Shown piece after piece: positions 33,706 to 45,851 of a stretch of 64,000 nt of DNA. The notes under the pieces were generated by a model, which did not search any database, was not told where the DNA came from, and saw only the letters and a list, made by a program, of their open reading frames with translations. The position numbers were made by a program, and so were the translations under genes. The first letter of the stretch is position 1. The number at the start of each line of letters is the position of its first letter. The DNA is from Hanleya hanleyi (Eukaryota; Mollusca; Polyplacophora; Lepidopleurida; Hanleyidae), in assembly GCA_036873755.1 (NCBI GenBank), contig JAVTVY010020545.1, forward strand, positions 17,669 through 81,668, given 5' to 3'.

Positions 33706-35619
33706 CTTTTATCACCTCTTCAAGTGAATTTATCAGGATTCTCATTTTGCAGATACTTTTCACTAGCTTTTATGTCATTTTACTAGGAAGGAAATGCTCT
33801 CAAAATATATGCACAAACCATATATATGTATTCATGTTTTGTTTCCATTATTAAAAAATACCATTTTGTCGATCATCTCACAAATCTACTTCTTCAACAG
33901 TTGGGGGACCAACTTACAGAACTTATAAAACTTATAACCTAGGCAAGTTATGATATACATATAGAGATAACTCTGAGAAGTTTAAGTAGTTGTGCCCATT
34001 TGACCACAAAACTATTGTGGAAGGAGATAATACCCTCATGCGGTGTATTCCACTGGCTCTCCCAGATCTATTTCCTACTATGGAGTGGTTTAACTGTTAC
34101 GCTGCTAACTTGTTTAGCATTTGTGCATCTAAAAGTGTTCATTTTTTCTAAATTTACTCCGTTTTTTTTTTAATTATCGTACTTTCTCCTCCCATTTTTT
34201 CTGCTGATTGATAAAATATAAAAATAAAAAGCTCCATTCAAAGATTGTGAACTTCGCCTACAAAATATCATATATCTTATTGGGTTTTTAACATAATTTT
34301 AATAAAAATAATAATTCCAAAACTTGTATCATCACGAATACTGCAGGCCCACATGGTGGGCCCGCAGCACACTACACTGCGGCCACTACGTGTGGCCCCC
34401 AGCAGCGAGACAGTTAACTAATTCCAGAATAAAGCTGATGACGGGATACAATTTTGTAGAAGTCCATTCTGCCATGTTGTGATGCATCTTTAATGGATCG
34501 TGTCGGGTGACCAGACATTGACCCGGCAAGGATTTCCCCCAAATTTTGGTGGAAGGAAGTTTTCAAATGCAAATATTCGCAATTAAAATGATTCAATATA
34601 AAACACATAGTATGAATCCACAGAAACAAAGTTTGTTTAAGGCAAAATGTCAAATTAAAAAGATATTGCAGTGTTTTTCTTAAGAAATGAAGTTGCAGGG
34701 TCACTGACAAAAGTTACAGAGTCCAACAGAAATGGCGTTTGGGGGGATGGACCCCTCAAATGATGCAATCTGAGAGCATATGAAGATGGAACTGGCACCA
34801 GACGAAGCATTTCGGTGATGAATGATTTCTTGTCCTATTGACTCAGCTAAATCTGCATGGCAGAGTAAGTATGGTAAGGGATCATCCAAAAAGTATGAAC
34901 TTAGAAATGCCAGAGGAGGGGAAATTTTGCCCAATTAATTTCCAAGGTATCAAATTCTGCCACATATTATTGATCTTATCATCTTGTCATATAGTTAATG
35001 TGGAAAAATTTTGTCCAAATTGGATATTTGGAAATTAATGACAATAAGGACATCTTTTGCCATGTTGATGGTCCTAAAATTCTATTGAAAAGTAATTTTG
35101 AGAATTTTTCTTGTGAAAAAGTGAGATCTTGTGTACCAGAAATTGACAAAGTGCACGAACTTGTTTAAATTGTTATTTTTATTCAAATATTGGTTGATAT
35201 TGCATGATAATGAATCAAACAGCCTGAATTGTAATATATGTGAAGTTTCAGCTCTCTATCATTTGTCAATTTGGAGATATTCAAACTTACCCTAGCAGAT
35301 AATTAACAACACTTATTTTTGTGTGAACGATTTTTCTATCCAAATTTTATGGTTATGCATCAGATATTGAAACATGTTACTACAACTGAGTGAGAAAGTC
35401 ACACATCAGAAAGATTCACGTGGAGAATAATTGGACTGGAAGATCAAGGCCTTACTGGACAGGTCACCGTGAACTTTGGCAGCGTTGTTATTGTATGGTA
35501 CAGAGTTATAAAATGCTATCTCACACACAAACAGAAATAATACAGAAACTGATAAAGATCTCTGTGATATCAATGAACGACAATCATTGATCATAAGAAG
35601 GACAGGTGACTTTAATTAC
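33706..35619. other. Intron sequence, nothing recognised
   Basis: A short GC-rich palindromic patch lies at 34347-34400 (CCCACATGGTGGGCC ... GGCCACTACGTGTGGCC). Minus ORFs at 34414-34934 are unsupported. Confidence 0.35.
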
Positions 35620-35709
35620 CACCTCTCCTGCAGGAGTACTTCAGAATTTGTCCATCGCCAGTCCACCACGGCGTCCACCACACTGACTGCAGACTTCTTT
35701 TTGTTATAG
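35620..35709 (-). CDS. Host-gene exon (4th)
   Basis: 90 bp: one base, 29 codons, two bases. The donor is GGTG|GTAATT and the acceptor is CTTAAAATCAG|C. The peptide is YNKKKSAVSVVDAVVDWRW then TNSEVLLQER. A lysine-rich start follows the membrane-like segment of the preceding exon, as often seen on the cytoplasmic side of a helix. Confidence 0.7.
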
Positions 35710-36466
35710 CTGATTTTAAGAGACGCAGCTCGTGATTGGCTAAAATGTCCCCAGTCCCTTATGTGCAGTTGAGTTTGTCAACTAATCAGCGTAAGGCTCT
35801 CAATACATCCAATTTATACATACAGAAACAGAAAGCACATGTTAAGCCGCTTATTCCAAGTGCCATCAGCAGTTTCAAAAGCATAATCTCATTCTGGCTG
35901 AGAAATCTACCAGTTCATCGCATATTTTCATGGAATGTTTATGAAGAACAAGACAAATATTTACCACTATAATTTTGTCAGTATCTGTTAGTTTGGCATC
36001 TATTTTTTTATTTATTTATATATATATATATATTTTTTCTCACACTTGAGTTGTCGGGTAAATGACCCGGGAACACAAATACGACTAATGCATACTGATT
36101 TTTTTTCTGCCAAAATTATGCTTTTACATACGCCAAATAATACATTTGTATATATGGGTATAGCAATGGCAAATGAATAAATTTAGCCCCAATCATATAG
36201 TACCATAGCAACCCTCACCATACTCCTCAACCTGGCCATTTTCACTTTAAACCAAAATATCTACTATTTCACAAGATGAACACATGAATAGTTCAGACAA
36301 TGATTCCATTCACATAAAAACTCAATATTACATATATTTGATGAGGGCAAAAGTAATGCCAAAGTTACTTTTCAAAGGGTGAAAAATGAACTATTTTTTG
36401 GAGCTTAGAAACACAATTGTGACAAATTTATAGACGCATACCACCATTGGGAGCCTCATTTATAAC
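35710..36466. other. 757-bp intron
   Basis: Contains a (TA)n run at 36018-36034. A plus ORF at 35736-35972 is unsupported. Confidence 0.4.
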
Positions 36467-36665
36467 CGGAGACCTTTCAGCACATAGACTATAATGGCTA
36501 ACACAGAACCCAACAATGAGACACAGTTAATTAGATATAACCGGTGTCTAGCTACTAGGGAAAATCCATATTTAACTTTCTTGGTCATCGCAGTTTCTTC
36601 AAACAGATCAAATCTTGCACATATTGTGATGAGGTTCAAAGACACACATATTTGTTTAAAATTAT
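36467..36665 (-). CDS. Host-gene exon (3rd) with membrane-like segment
   Basis: 199 bp: two bases, 65 codons, two bases. The peptide begins NFKQICVSLNLITICARFDL, continues FEETAMTKKVKYGFSLVARH, and carries about 20 hydrophobic residues (LINCVSLLGSVLAIIVYVL). The donor is CTCCG|GTTATA (weak). The acceptor AGTGAG|AT has no clear pyrimidine tract. A second in-frame, phase-equivalent acceptor exists at 36596 (TGTTTGAAG|AA). The long form is preferred because it joins PYNDK-D-NFKQ smoothly. The residues suggest a single transmembrane or buried helix. Confidence 0.55.
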
Positions 36666-37364
36666 CTCACTGATTTGTTTGGTAATGCCAAGACCAAATG
36701 TGTTTGACATAAACTATGGGCAATTACAGGTGATGGAAGTTGTCAGTATGGAATAGAGAGTTTAACATTGTACCTGTTGTATAGCGGTTAGCTTATAGCA
36801 TTTCAATGACACTTTTAATCCCTCTGTTTTTTAACATCCCTGGATATAGCAAATACATTCTTCAACAACACTTCCCTCACCCCCCCACCACCAACTGATG
36901 GAAAATATGGCAGACATCATATTGAGATTTATCCATCAATCTTGATGTCATATGAACCTAAGATTATGGCATATATAAACCTAAAAAAAGTAAACAAGAG
37001 CACTGAACTCACATACATGACATATTAACCACCAGGTGTTGGTCTTAATTTATGCAAGCTCCTCCATTGATATATTACATACATGTATATATTTTTAGGT
37101 TCATCCAGTAACAAGACTGAGAGAAAGATGTCCCCAATATGTACCATGGGTCTCTATTACATACATACAAAACAGCCAATCATGTCAATGGTTCAAGATA
37201 TCAAAACACAAATTATCACAAAGGCTACACAGTTGAAGAATTGAGAATCCAATGAATTTATCCGAAGTAATTAAAGTTTCAAGATGTTTTCTGAAACAGA
37301 ACTCAATATACAGAACATGCAGAATGCAGTATTCCTTCAAATTTACCACCCTTTTCCAGGAGTT
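36666..37364. other. Intron sequence, nothing recognised
   Basis: The start of the 26.6-kb intron. No repeat or coding signal was assigned. Confidence 0.35.
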
Positions 37365-37510
37365 TATGTTGTTTTGTCCCAATAATAGGCTATTGAGTTT
37401 TCGTCAAAACCTAAAAATATTTAGTCAAATTCAAAGGTCTGAATTGAGTTTTCAGATGAATTGTACCCCTGATTACCGGTTGTAAAAAGTGACTTGTATG
37501 AATCCCTGGT
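37365..37510. mobile_element. Right-end fragment of the CAGGGATTCATA hAT-like family
   Basis: It ends TGACTTGTATGAATCCCTGG and carries the family's TTGAGTTTT motifs (37393, 37445). No left terminus was found upstream, so the copy is truncated. The LINE fragment starts directly after it. Confidence 0.45.
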
Positions 37511-37536
37511 CAAGCAAGTGAGCTTGGTACTTGTAG

Positions 37537-38180
37537 GTGTTCCAGACTGTACATACAAATACTTGCAGTCAGAAGAATACCAGCACAGCCAACACCAGAG
37601 TTGAGATTGAACAGGATTGCACAATAATATTATCCCAGATGGCCCCCCTTTTCAATCCTGTTCTGCGCCTGGACCAGCTATGGGCAAACAGCTCTGACCA
37701 CCATCCCATCCTGACAGAGATCGCCAGCGTTGTCTCCTTCAACACAAACACTCGACCAAAACTTAACACTCAAAAACTCAACTGGAGAAGAGTTGACCAA
37801 GTATATTCCAGGAACACCTGGGTTGGAACCTGCTTGATTATGACCTCACGTCTAACTCGAGCTACGACATTCATCCCATTTTCACCAAACTATGTGAATC
37901 CCTTGTCTCTGCAGCTCTGCAGCAAGTCCTGCACTCCCCTCCAAGAAAAGCTGCCATCCTCGTCTTTCGAACCAAGAAATCCGTGAGGCCATAGTTGCAA
38001 ACAAGGTAGCTCACTGGGCATGGAAGCAAGCAAACTCTCCTCGAGACCCATCTCACCCCGCCGCAGCTCAGCGTCGCCTCGCTAAGCTCAGCCTACGCAG
38101 TGCTCAACGAAAGGCAGCTGCTATGAAGAGAGAGAGAGCGTCCTGCAGGAACTCATGTGCGCCAACACCTCTGACAGGAC
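37537..38180 (+). pseudogene. Endonuclease/linker remnant of the CR1/L2-like LINE
   Basis: The frame 37537-37986 contains LDQLWANSSDHHPILTEIA, ending the endonuclease domain. It is followed by a RPKLNTQKLNW linker commonly seen between EN and RT. After 37986 the frame is lost, and coding-like sequence continues in other frames to the RT ORF. The N-terminal catalytic endonuclease motifs are missing through 5' truncation. Confidence 0.65.
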
Positions 38181-40424
38181 TTGTTTTATCATCTTGTTCG
38201 AAAACAAAGACAGACCAGAAGCTCACAGACTGACTCGCTGCTCGTCGATGGTAAAGTATACTCTGACGAATGTATCCTGGAGGGTTGGCAGCTCCACTTC
38301 AGCAAACTTAGCACCCCAGAGCACAACTCGACCTACAACTTGAAGCAGAAAGCCGACATCGATTTTGATGAGCTAGTTATCTCTGAACTCTGTGACTTGT
38401 TTCCTGCTGAAACCCCTCCGATCAGTGAACTTGAAATTTCTAAAGCTATATCCACCCTTAATACCGGGAAGTCCCCAGTTGGTATGGGAGTTACTGCTGA
38501 GCACATCAAGTTTGCTGGGCATCTTGTAGTTACCATCCTTGCTGTTCTACTGAATGTGATTCTTCACCATGGGTCTCTCCCCGATTGCATGAAAACTGGC
38601 ACCTTGACTCCAATTTACAAGAAAAAGGGAGACCAGACTCTGCCTAATAACTACAGAGGAATCACGGTTACTCCAATCATAACGAAAATCCTGGAAAAAA
38701 TTCTCAGAGACCGAATCCAGCCGGTTATTAAGCAACATCAACATCCACTACAGTTCGGTTTTACAGCAAACATATCACCCATGTGTAGTGCCCTAGTCTT
38801 GCAAGAATCCATCCTAGAGCTGAAGGCTAGAGGCTCTCCATCTTTTGTGGCTCTCCTGGATGCCAAAGCTGCCTTTGATACTGTACATCATGAGTCCCTT
38901 TTCCGTAAGATCTACCTCGCCGGAGTTGAGGGACTGTTATGGACACTAACTACGGATATTCAGCGCAGATCCTCTGCTGAAGTTAAGTGGAATGGCAGAC
39001 TCTCCAACCCAGTCTTGCTTAATCAAAGAGTATGACAGGGAGGTGTACTCTCCACCGACTTCTATAAAGTCTACATTAATGACTTATTGTATCGTTCCTG
39101 TTCTTCCGGGTTAGGAGCGCGCATTGGAGATACACCCTGTGTCTCACCCACCTGTGCAGATGATGTTGCCCTCATTGCAAAATCCGATCACCAGCTGCAA
39201 GGTCTTCTGGACATCGCCGTTGACTACAGTACCTGCCACTTCTATGACCTTCAACCGTTAAAAAGTGCCATCTTGTCAAACCAAAACGTCCATGACCATG
39301 TCTTCCAACTAGGCAGTAATCCAATACCGACCACCTCTGCTGTTGTCCATCTTGGAATCCATAGAGATCATTCCCTGGTGAAAGCATCTACGACTGTTTC
39401 GGCGAATGTGACTAAAGCTAGGAGAGCCTTGTATGCCCTAATGGGAGCTGGGTTGCATGGTGCCAATGGGCTAAACCCAATGTCATCGTCACATCTGTTG
39501 GATACTTACGTACTCCCTGTCTTGTTACATGGAATGGATACCCTCATCCTTACCCAGGCTGACATATCTCAGCTTGAAAACTTTTACCGTAAAGCGCTCA
39601 AACAGATATTGGGCGTACCAGATCGTGTTCCATTCCCTGCCCCCTACATACTGCTCGGCGTTCTACCAGTGGAACCCAGGATACACATCCGAATGCCGTC
39701 ACTAATCCGTAACATTTGTGCTGACGAGAAAACTGCTCTCTTTGACATCTGTGTGCGCCAGGTTGTTATGATGGGGCATGAGAAAAAGAGCTGGTTCAGT
39801 GAAATCAGGAAAATCCTCGGGATGTATGACCTTCCATCTATCCATTCTCTCCTTGACTCGGCTCCCTCAAAATTCTGCTGGAAAAGACTCGTGAAGAAGG
39901 CTGTTAAATCCTACTGGCAAGAAAAACTTGTATCCCTGGCTAAGCTGTACACATCGCTCAGATACATGTCACTCAGAGCTTTCACTGCCGGGAAACCACA
40001 TATTGCAGTCTTCTCAGTTTCACCCAGCCTTACGGATGTTCGAGCTCTTCCCATCCAACTCAGAATCTTGACAGGGACATATGTGCTGCAATCAAATAAG
40101 GCAGTGTTCAATCAATATGCTGTCGACCCGTCCTGCCGTTTGTGTACTAAAGAAGCGGAGACTCGCACTCACTTCCTAGCTGCATGTGAAATGTTCAAAT
40201 CCACTAGATTCAAGTTCCTGTCACTTCTACAGGTCTCTGTCTGCTCAGACTGCCTGAATCAACTTCGTATCATCTTTCCAATCTCCAAAATGACTGCAGC
40301 TTTCATCATTGACCCCTCAACGTTTCTGCGAGACTGCTCGTGTTTGACAACTGTAATGAGGGTTTTGAGACAATATGTCTACACCCTGCATCATCGAAGA
40401 ACTGAACTTCTGAACTCAATGTGA
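38181..40424 (+). pseudogene. Reverse transcriptase of the CR1/L2-like LINE, one in-frame TGA
   Basis: RT blocks in order: TLTPIYKKKGD, NNYRGITVTP, FVALLDAKAAFDTVHH, then QGGVLS, and CADDVALIA (catalytic ADD; codons 39153-39164). A TGA at 39033-39035 sits where RQGG is expected and probably replaced CGA. Reading continues in frame to 40424. The C-terminal CRLCTKEAETRTHFLAAC matches a CxxC...H...C cluster. Apart from the TGA the 3' 2.2 kb is open, so decay is limited. Confidence 0.85.
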
Positions 40425-40580
40425 GGTTACTACTCTGGAGCATGCTACTTGGAACAATCAAATGTCATCACTCCCTTTAACTGCAACTTACCTTCGCTTG
40501 ACTGTGAATGCTTATGTACTCCTAACCAGGAGGTGCTCCTACACACAGGAGGGATTTATGAACTATGAACTATGAACTAT

Positions 40581-41424
40581 GGCATGTGAGCTTGAAGTAC
40601 CCTGTCAGACTTTCATTTCAATTGTTCCACAGTAGGCCTATATACATGTATTCCCAAGATCTCAATTCAGAACAGTCCTAGATGTAACACTGCATGGCAA
40701 GATCATTCCAAGTATGAAGTATTTGAACAAGCCAGTTTCACTTGAAATAACTGTACAAACTACAAAAAACATTAAAAAAAATATTTTGGGCCATCATCAA
40801 TTCGTTGGGGTAAAGTAACCAATGGTAACTGAAGAACAGACCTTTTTTTGCCTGATAAAAAAGCTGTACCTATATTGCTATAATTTTATATTTCCAGTCA
40901 ATGTACAATATGAACAATCAAAAACAGGGATATTAAGCTGATATCAATGCTTCCTACAATTACCATTTTCATGATCATCTTCAAAAATAATTGGACAAAT
41001 ATCCAGGTCAATATTATCCACTGGGTTACTTTTATTTGTATTACACTAATTAACTAGCCTGTGTTACTGAAACCATTAATATAGCAAATATAGTCGCAAA
41101 TTAAAGCAAGCCAGACTGTATGAAAATCAATCAAGCTTTTATAAATATTGGCACCTGTCTGGAGTTAACAATTACTAGCTGTCCTCATTTACATATAATT
41201 TAGGATATAAAGGAAGCAGTGCATTAAGGGTGATTTTTTCTCACAGGTCAGGTGCACTACGAATGGAAGAAATAAATCTGGTGGTATGCCTCAGATTTCC
41301 ATAGTTTTCGGCAAAGCTAAACACACAATAGACAGTGGAATAATACAGCATGACTGACTGTAAAATTATGACGTGATGATGTTTGAAATAGTGGATATCA
41401 GCTATCAGCTAGGTTCATCATCAC
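40581..41424. other. Intron sequence, nothing clear
   Basis: No repeat was assigned. A 57-bp exon-like stretch on the minus strand (41020-40964) was considered and left out. Confidence 0.3.
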
Positions 41425-41775
41425 AAATCCTGATTTACCTGAACATTTTTGGTTATTTCAAATTTTAACCCTTAGTTAAGAGTAGTTCTTGAGTCGATTA
41501 AACAGTCTTGTATATTTCATCCTCTGCACTTGTTTTGAATTAGCATGTCGGTATCCCAAGCCTGCGTTTTTTGCTTTGATTACCGATGTCGATTTCAGCC
41601 TGACATCAAAGTAGTTTGGCCAGAAATGAAATTCAAACCTGTCACATCTCATACCTCACAGCGGATTGGAGTAAAGATCAGCTAGCTTAGTGAATTCACT
41701 GATTTGTTTGGTTTATATCCAAAACTGGTATTAGGTACATGTAACTAACCAAGCCAGTGTATCGATCAAAACGGA
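41425..41775 (-). repeat. Dispersed repeat, copy B (inverse of 22435-22850)
   Basis: Shares ATGAAATTCAAACCTGTCAC, GAATTAGCATGTCGGTATCC and GATGTCGATTTCAGC with the inverse of copy A, at obvious but imperfect identity. It ends near AAGCCAGTGTATCGATC, corresponding to the hairpin end of copy A. Confidence 0.55.
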
Positions 41776-41967
41776 TGGCTCCCAAGGATGAGAGAGGTTC
41801 TGAAGGGTTAACCTCCATATTTGAAAGAATGTTGTGTCATTTGAATAAACAAGCGTTCTGAGAACCCCAACATCTCGCCATACATGTAGAGCAAACAATA
41901 AGGTCTGGAATAGGTGATGTGGTACAGACAATAATGTCTGGAATAGATTATCTGGTACAGACAATAA
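41776..41967. other. Flank of the 31-bp satellite
   Basis: Contains two CTGGTACAGACAATAA units (about 41919 and 41953), a minor duplication. Nothing else was recognised. Confidence 0.3.
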
Positions 41968-42011
41968 CATCAGTCCCATGTGGGATTACTGGTATATAAG
42001 CTAATCCCATG

Positions 42012-43664
42012 CAGGGGTTATTCTAGCCCAAAATTGTTCATAAACTCAATTTCAAAATTTTGAAAACTCAATTTTTGTGCGCGCCTACGGCGCACCAAGA
42101 ATTCTACAAAACTCAATATTTTTGCCTTTTTCATAAAAAAAATGATGAAACTCAATTTTTCCAACTTTTTCATCGCACCAATTACAGAACTGAGGTTGGG
42201 CATATGTTTGGTCATATGTTTACGACATTTCTTCAGAGACCAACAAATACTGACAATTCTATTTACATGAATTATATCACAGTCTACAACAACATTGCTA
42301 AAATAACTCAGTGTTACGAGATAACTCATTGGCCCAAACCATGACAGGGTGCCGTGTATCATCCAACAATTGAAGGCGACATTAGCACGACGTGTCTTCT
42401 TAGAGCAACAACAACATATAGAACTGCTGCTGCATTGTCGATCAAGATATAAACTTCGGCCTAAGATAGTCAGCCGTTCACGGGTTACATGCTTGTTTTG
42501 TGCACTCCAGTACAACCACACCAAACCACAGTACGGCTGTTGTCAGTTAATAGGTTGTTTAGCATGACCTCATGCTAAAACATACATGCTAGATGCTATA
42601 ATTATTAATTATTGAAGCTAAATTTTTTACCGTTAACAGAGAAGATTGTGATCGAATATATAACCTGGCAACATTCCTGTTTTACAGATTTATACACTCT
42701 GAAATACTCTCATAAATATCGCCAGAAAAAAATATTTATGAAATAATTATTCTCTAAAGAGACATTTTAAGTTTGCTTTACTTTAATTGAAACATTATGT
42801 AAATAATTATGGTAGACAGTAAAACTCAAATGCACACACATTGTGTAAACAGAAATCAAGGGAAAAAACTCTTACTTGTGACCAATATTAAAGATAACTG
42901 CAGAATTTATTACCCGAATTTTTAACGTGAGGAGTCCCCTCTCATTGAAATCTTCCTTTATTTCTTTTACACTGACTGAAGATAAGGATTCTCTGTCCAC
43001 GGCGACGAATTTTGTATGTCCGTCGTCCTCAAGCTACGAGTATTCGTCGACAGTCTGTGTTGTCGTTGTTGTTGTCGAGAGTGAAGACGTGAAGCGCTCG
43101 AACACTTCGCTCAAAAGCGTTTCATCAGATAAATGGATGGTTAAATGAATTGGTTGATGAGGAAACAACTGATCCATAAACTAAAGCCATGATGGCTTTG
43201 GTACGCGACCGTCAAAAGTGCCGGAGTTAAAACTTTACTGCCACGTGCTTGACACGAGGGAATCCTCGCTAGAAAAGGACTGTGCCTCGTTTTGAAATAG
43301 GCTTTCCCCAAGAATGTGAACCAAGATGGCGGCTCTTCAGTCGCCTTCGCGCTGACTCGCGCTGTGACGGTTCATTCGTTTTACTTAGATTTGCTTACTT
43401 ATTTCTTTTACGACCAATAATTACTGATAAATAAAATACATGCGGCATTATTTATCTCCAAAATATTGATGCGGGCGGGTCATGCGAAACAACCTATCAA
43501 CTGACAACTGGTATGTTGTGGAAAAACTCAAAAAAATTCATGCGCGCAAATCACAAAACTCAATTTTTTTCATCAAAACTCAATTTGAAATTTTCTGCAA
43601 AACTCAATATATATTGTTTTTCATCGTGGTAACCACGATGAAAAAATGGCTAGAAAAACCCCTG
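42012..43664. mobile_element. hAT-like element (1.65 kb) with CAGGGGTT ends
   Basis: The ends are CAGGGGTTATTCTAGCC and the inverse GGCTAGAAAAACCCCTG. They are flanked by a perfect 6-bp duplication CCCATG (42006-42011 and 43665-43670). Both ends carry iterated AAAACTCAATTTTT motifs, candidate transposase-binding repeats. The interior has CpG-rich stretches (about 43000-43110, 43200-43380). No transposase motif was recognised, so it is probably non-autonomous. Confidence 0.75.
42924..43100 (-). CDS. Possible exon within the hAT-like element (weak)
   Basis: On the minus strand a frame contains TKFVAVDRESLSSVSVKEIK and DFNERGLLTLKIR, ending at GG|GTAATA. It looks protein-like. A TAG interrupts just upstream (after VDEYS), so any exon would start after it. 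It might be a captured host exon, a decayed transposon gene or chance. Confidence 0.2.
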
Positions 43665-44519
43665 CCCATGTAGGATGGATATAGGTCAGTGCCGTGGGAT
43701 TACTGGTGCATAGGGCAGTCCAGTGTGAGATTACTGCTGGATAGGTCAGTCCCATGTGAGATTACTGCTGGATAGGCCAGTCCTGTGTAGGATTACTGCT
43801 GGATGGACCAGTCCCGTGTGTTATTACTGATGGATAGACCAGTCCTCTGTGGGATTACTGCTGGATAGTCCAGTCCCAAGTGGGATTACTGCTGGATAGG
43901 CCAGTCCTGTCTAGGATTACTGCTGGATAGATGAGTCTTGTATGGGATTAATGCTGGATAGGACAGTCCCGTGTGGGATTACTGCTGCATAGGCAGTCCA
44001 GTGTGGGATTACTGCTGCATACGGCAATCCTGTGTGGGATTACAGCTGGGGAGGCCAGTCCCATGTGGGATTACTGCTGGATAGGCTAAACCTGTGTGGG
44101 ATTACAGCGGGATAGCTTAGTCCCATGTAGGATTATGGCTGGATAGGTCAGTGCCATGTGGGATTACTGCTGCATATTGCAGTCCAGTGTCATATTACTT
44201 CTGGATAGGTCAGTCCCGTGTGAGATTACTGCTGCATAGGCCAGTCCCGTGTGGAATTACTGCTGGATAGGCCAGTCCCATGTGGGATTACTGCTGGATA
44301 GGTCAGCTCTGTGTGAGATTACTGCTGGATAGGCCAGTCCCAAATGGGATTACTGCTGGATAGACCAGTCTGGTCTGGGATTACTGCTGGATAGTTGAGT
44401 TCCATATGGGATTACTGCTGGATAGGTCAGTCCCTTGTGGCATTACTGCTGGATAGGCCAGTGCCATTGGGAATACTGCTGGATAGGTCAGTCCCATGTG
44501 GAATTACTGCGGGAGAGCC

Positions 44520-45440
44520 GTGACCTAGGAAAACATGAAACATGTCCACCAAGTTTTATAATCATCCCACTAAAGGTTCAACAAACTTTCCATGTACAGA
44601 TCTACATGTAAATTTGCCCAACAAAAACCTTATCAATGGAAACGTACAAAGTCTAAACTGTAATAATTAGGACAAAAATTCATATTTAATGTCATATTTC
44701 TTAAATAGCACATGCACAGCCTCGAATCACATTGAACTTGAGTAGCAAGTGTCCAACTCATCCAATGAAAGCTGACAGCTTCAGAAAACTTTCCATGTAC
44801 ATGTGTACATCATTATTATTGGCAGATTACTTAGACAAAACCCTCAAAATTTGAACAAAAATTAATATTTTATCTCCTAAATAGCACAGGTACATTCTCT
44901 AATCATAAGAAACCTCTGTACCAAGTTTTGTAATCATCCAATGAGAGCTGACAACTACAGCAAACTTACCATGTACATGTATACATGTAGAGGCCTACAT
45001 GTAAAATTTACCTAAACAGGAAACTCTAGATATCATTTGCCACAATTTGGAGAAAAATTAATATTTCTTCTCAAAAGTAGCACAGGTACATCCTCTAATA
45101 ATAAGAAACATGTGTACCAAGTTTCATAATCATCCAATGACAACTGACAACTGCAACAAACTGCAACAAGTACAGATGTACATGTGCACTTTAGCTAAAA
45201 CGCAAAACTCTATCATAGGGATTTTAACATTGGAGCACCCCAGGGGTAGTATCCCCAGGTGGCATACCTACCCCCATATTTTTTTATTTTTTTTTAATAT
45301 TTTTTCTAATTTTTCTAGATTTTTTTTGAATTTGCTAAACCAAAAACCTTATCATTTCCAGGCAGGGGACACTGACGACGACATCCTCTTCCCCCCTCAC
45401 AATATCTCCCCTTTACATGTACTTCGTAGGGCGAGATAAA
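44520..45440 (+). mobile_element. Pearl/Helentron-like element P2 with ~190-bp cores
   Basis: About four imperfect cores are marked by AATCATCCAATGA (about 44563, 44757, 44932, 45128) and ACCAAGTTTTATAATC. A T-rich stretch follows, then CTGACGACGAC. The terminal hairpin is TATCTCCCCTT ... AGGGCGAGATA (about 45402-45436), then AAAA. The 5' terminus was not identified. Confidence 0.5.
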
Positions 45441-45851
45441 AATGCTGATATGATGCTCTGAAGGTATCAAACAGGCAATTAAGACTTAAGGATGTGCGCT
45501 GCTGGTAAATCAAAGTAATTAGCTTTTTGAATAATGTGCATTGCTGCATTCATAATTGTGTAATATAAATTGGTGTGCATTTTTTAGCTGTAGGCATTGT
45601 TATATGGACTGACCCATGCTCCACTTGATAACACAGAAAACATGGGGAATAGCATATTCATGAAAAATTCATATAAATAGTATTTAACTTTTTCTTATAT
45701 TCTAACTGTTTGCAGATAATAAATCACAATGTCTATCAAAATTTATCAAACTGGATGGATGTTGCTGCACTTTTAATGGAAATCCCTATCTCTTAACCTA
45801 GGAAAGGGAGATAACCTTATAGAAAAAACAGGCAAAATGGCCACCAAAGCC
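45441..45851. other. Intron sequence, nothing recognised
   Basis: No feature was found between elements P2 and P6A. Confidence 0.3.

Larger units (their letters stand above)
37511..40580 (+). mobile_element. 5'-truncated non-LTR retrotransposon, CR1/L2-like
   Basis: It retains the end of an APE-type endonuclease (SSDHHP at about 37690-37707), a reverse transcriptase and a C-terminal Cys/His cluster. The 3' tail consists of tandem ATGAACT heptamers (40556-40579), a microsatellite tail typical of the CR1/L2 type. It is broken by frameshifts between 37987 and 38180 and by one TGA. It is antisense to the host gene. Confidence 0.8.
41968..44515 (+). repeat. 31-bp satellite (GGGATTACTGCTGGATAGG), split by a hAT-like element
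   Basis: The first unit (CAGTCCCATGTGGGATTACT) occurs at 41971-42011. After an insertion at 42012-43664 the array continues to about 44515 with some 27 diverged units of about 31 bp. Variation is mainly in the CAGTCCCATGTG half. Confidence 0.8.

Noticed and set aside
40964..41020. Possible extra 57-bp minus-strand exon (acidic peptide NIDLDICPIIFEDDHEN)
   Set aside because: It has an AT-rich acceptor with no pyrimidine tract, and the phases would leave a conflict with the next exon. The chain already closes without it.
42018..42524. 168-codon minus ORF in the hAT-like element
   Set aside because: It begins in the subterminal motif array, has low-complexity cysteine/serine runs and no DDE, BED or dimerisation motif.
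17648..44515. CRISPR-like regularly spaced repeats
   Set aside because: The arrays are directly adjoining satellite units without unique spacers, in an intron-bearing animal genome.
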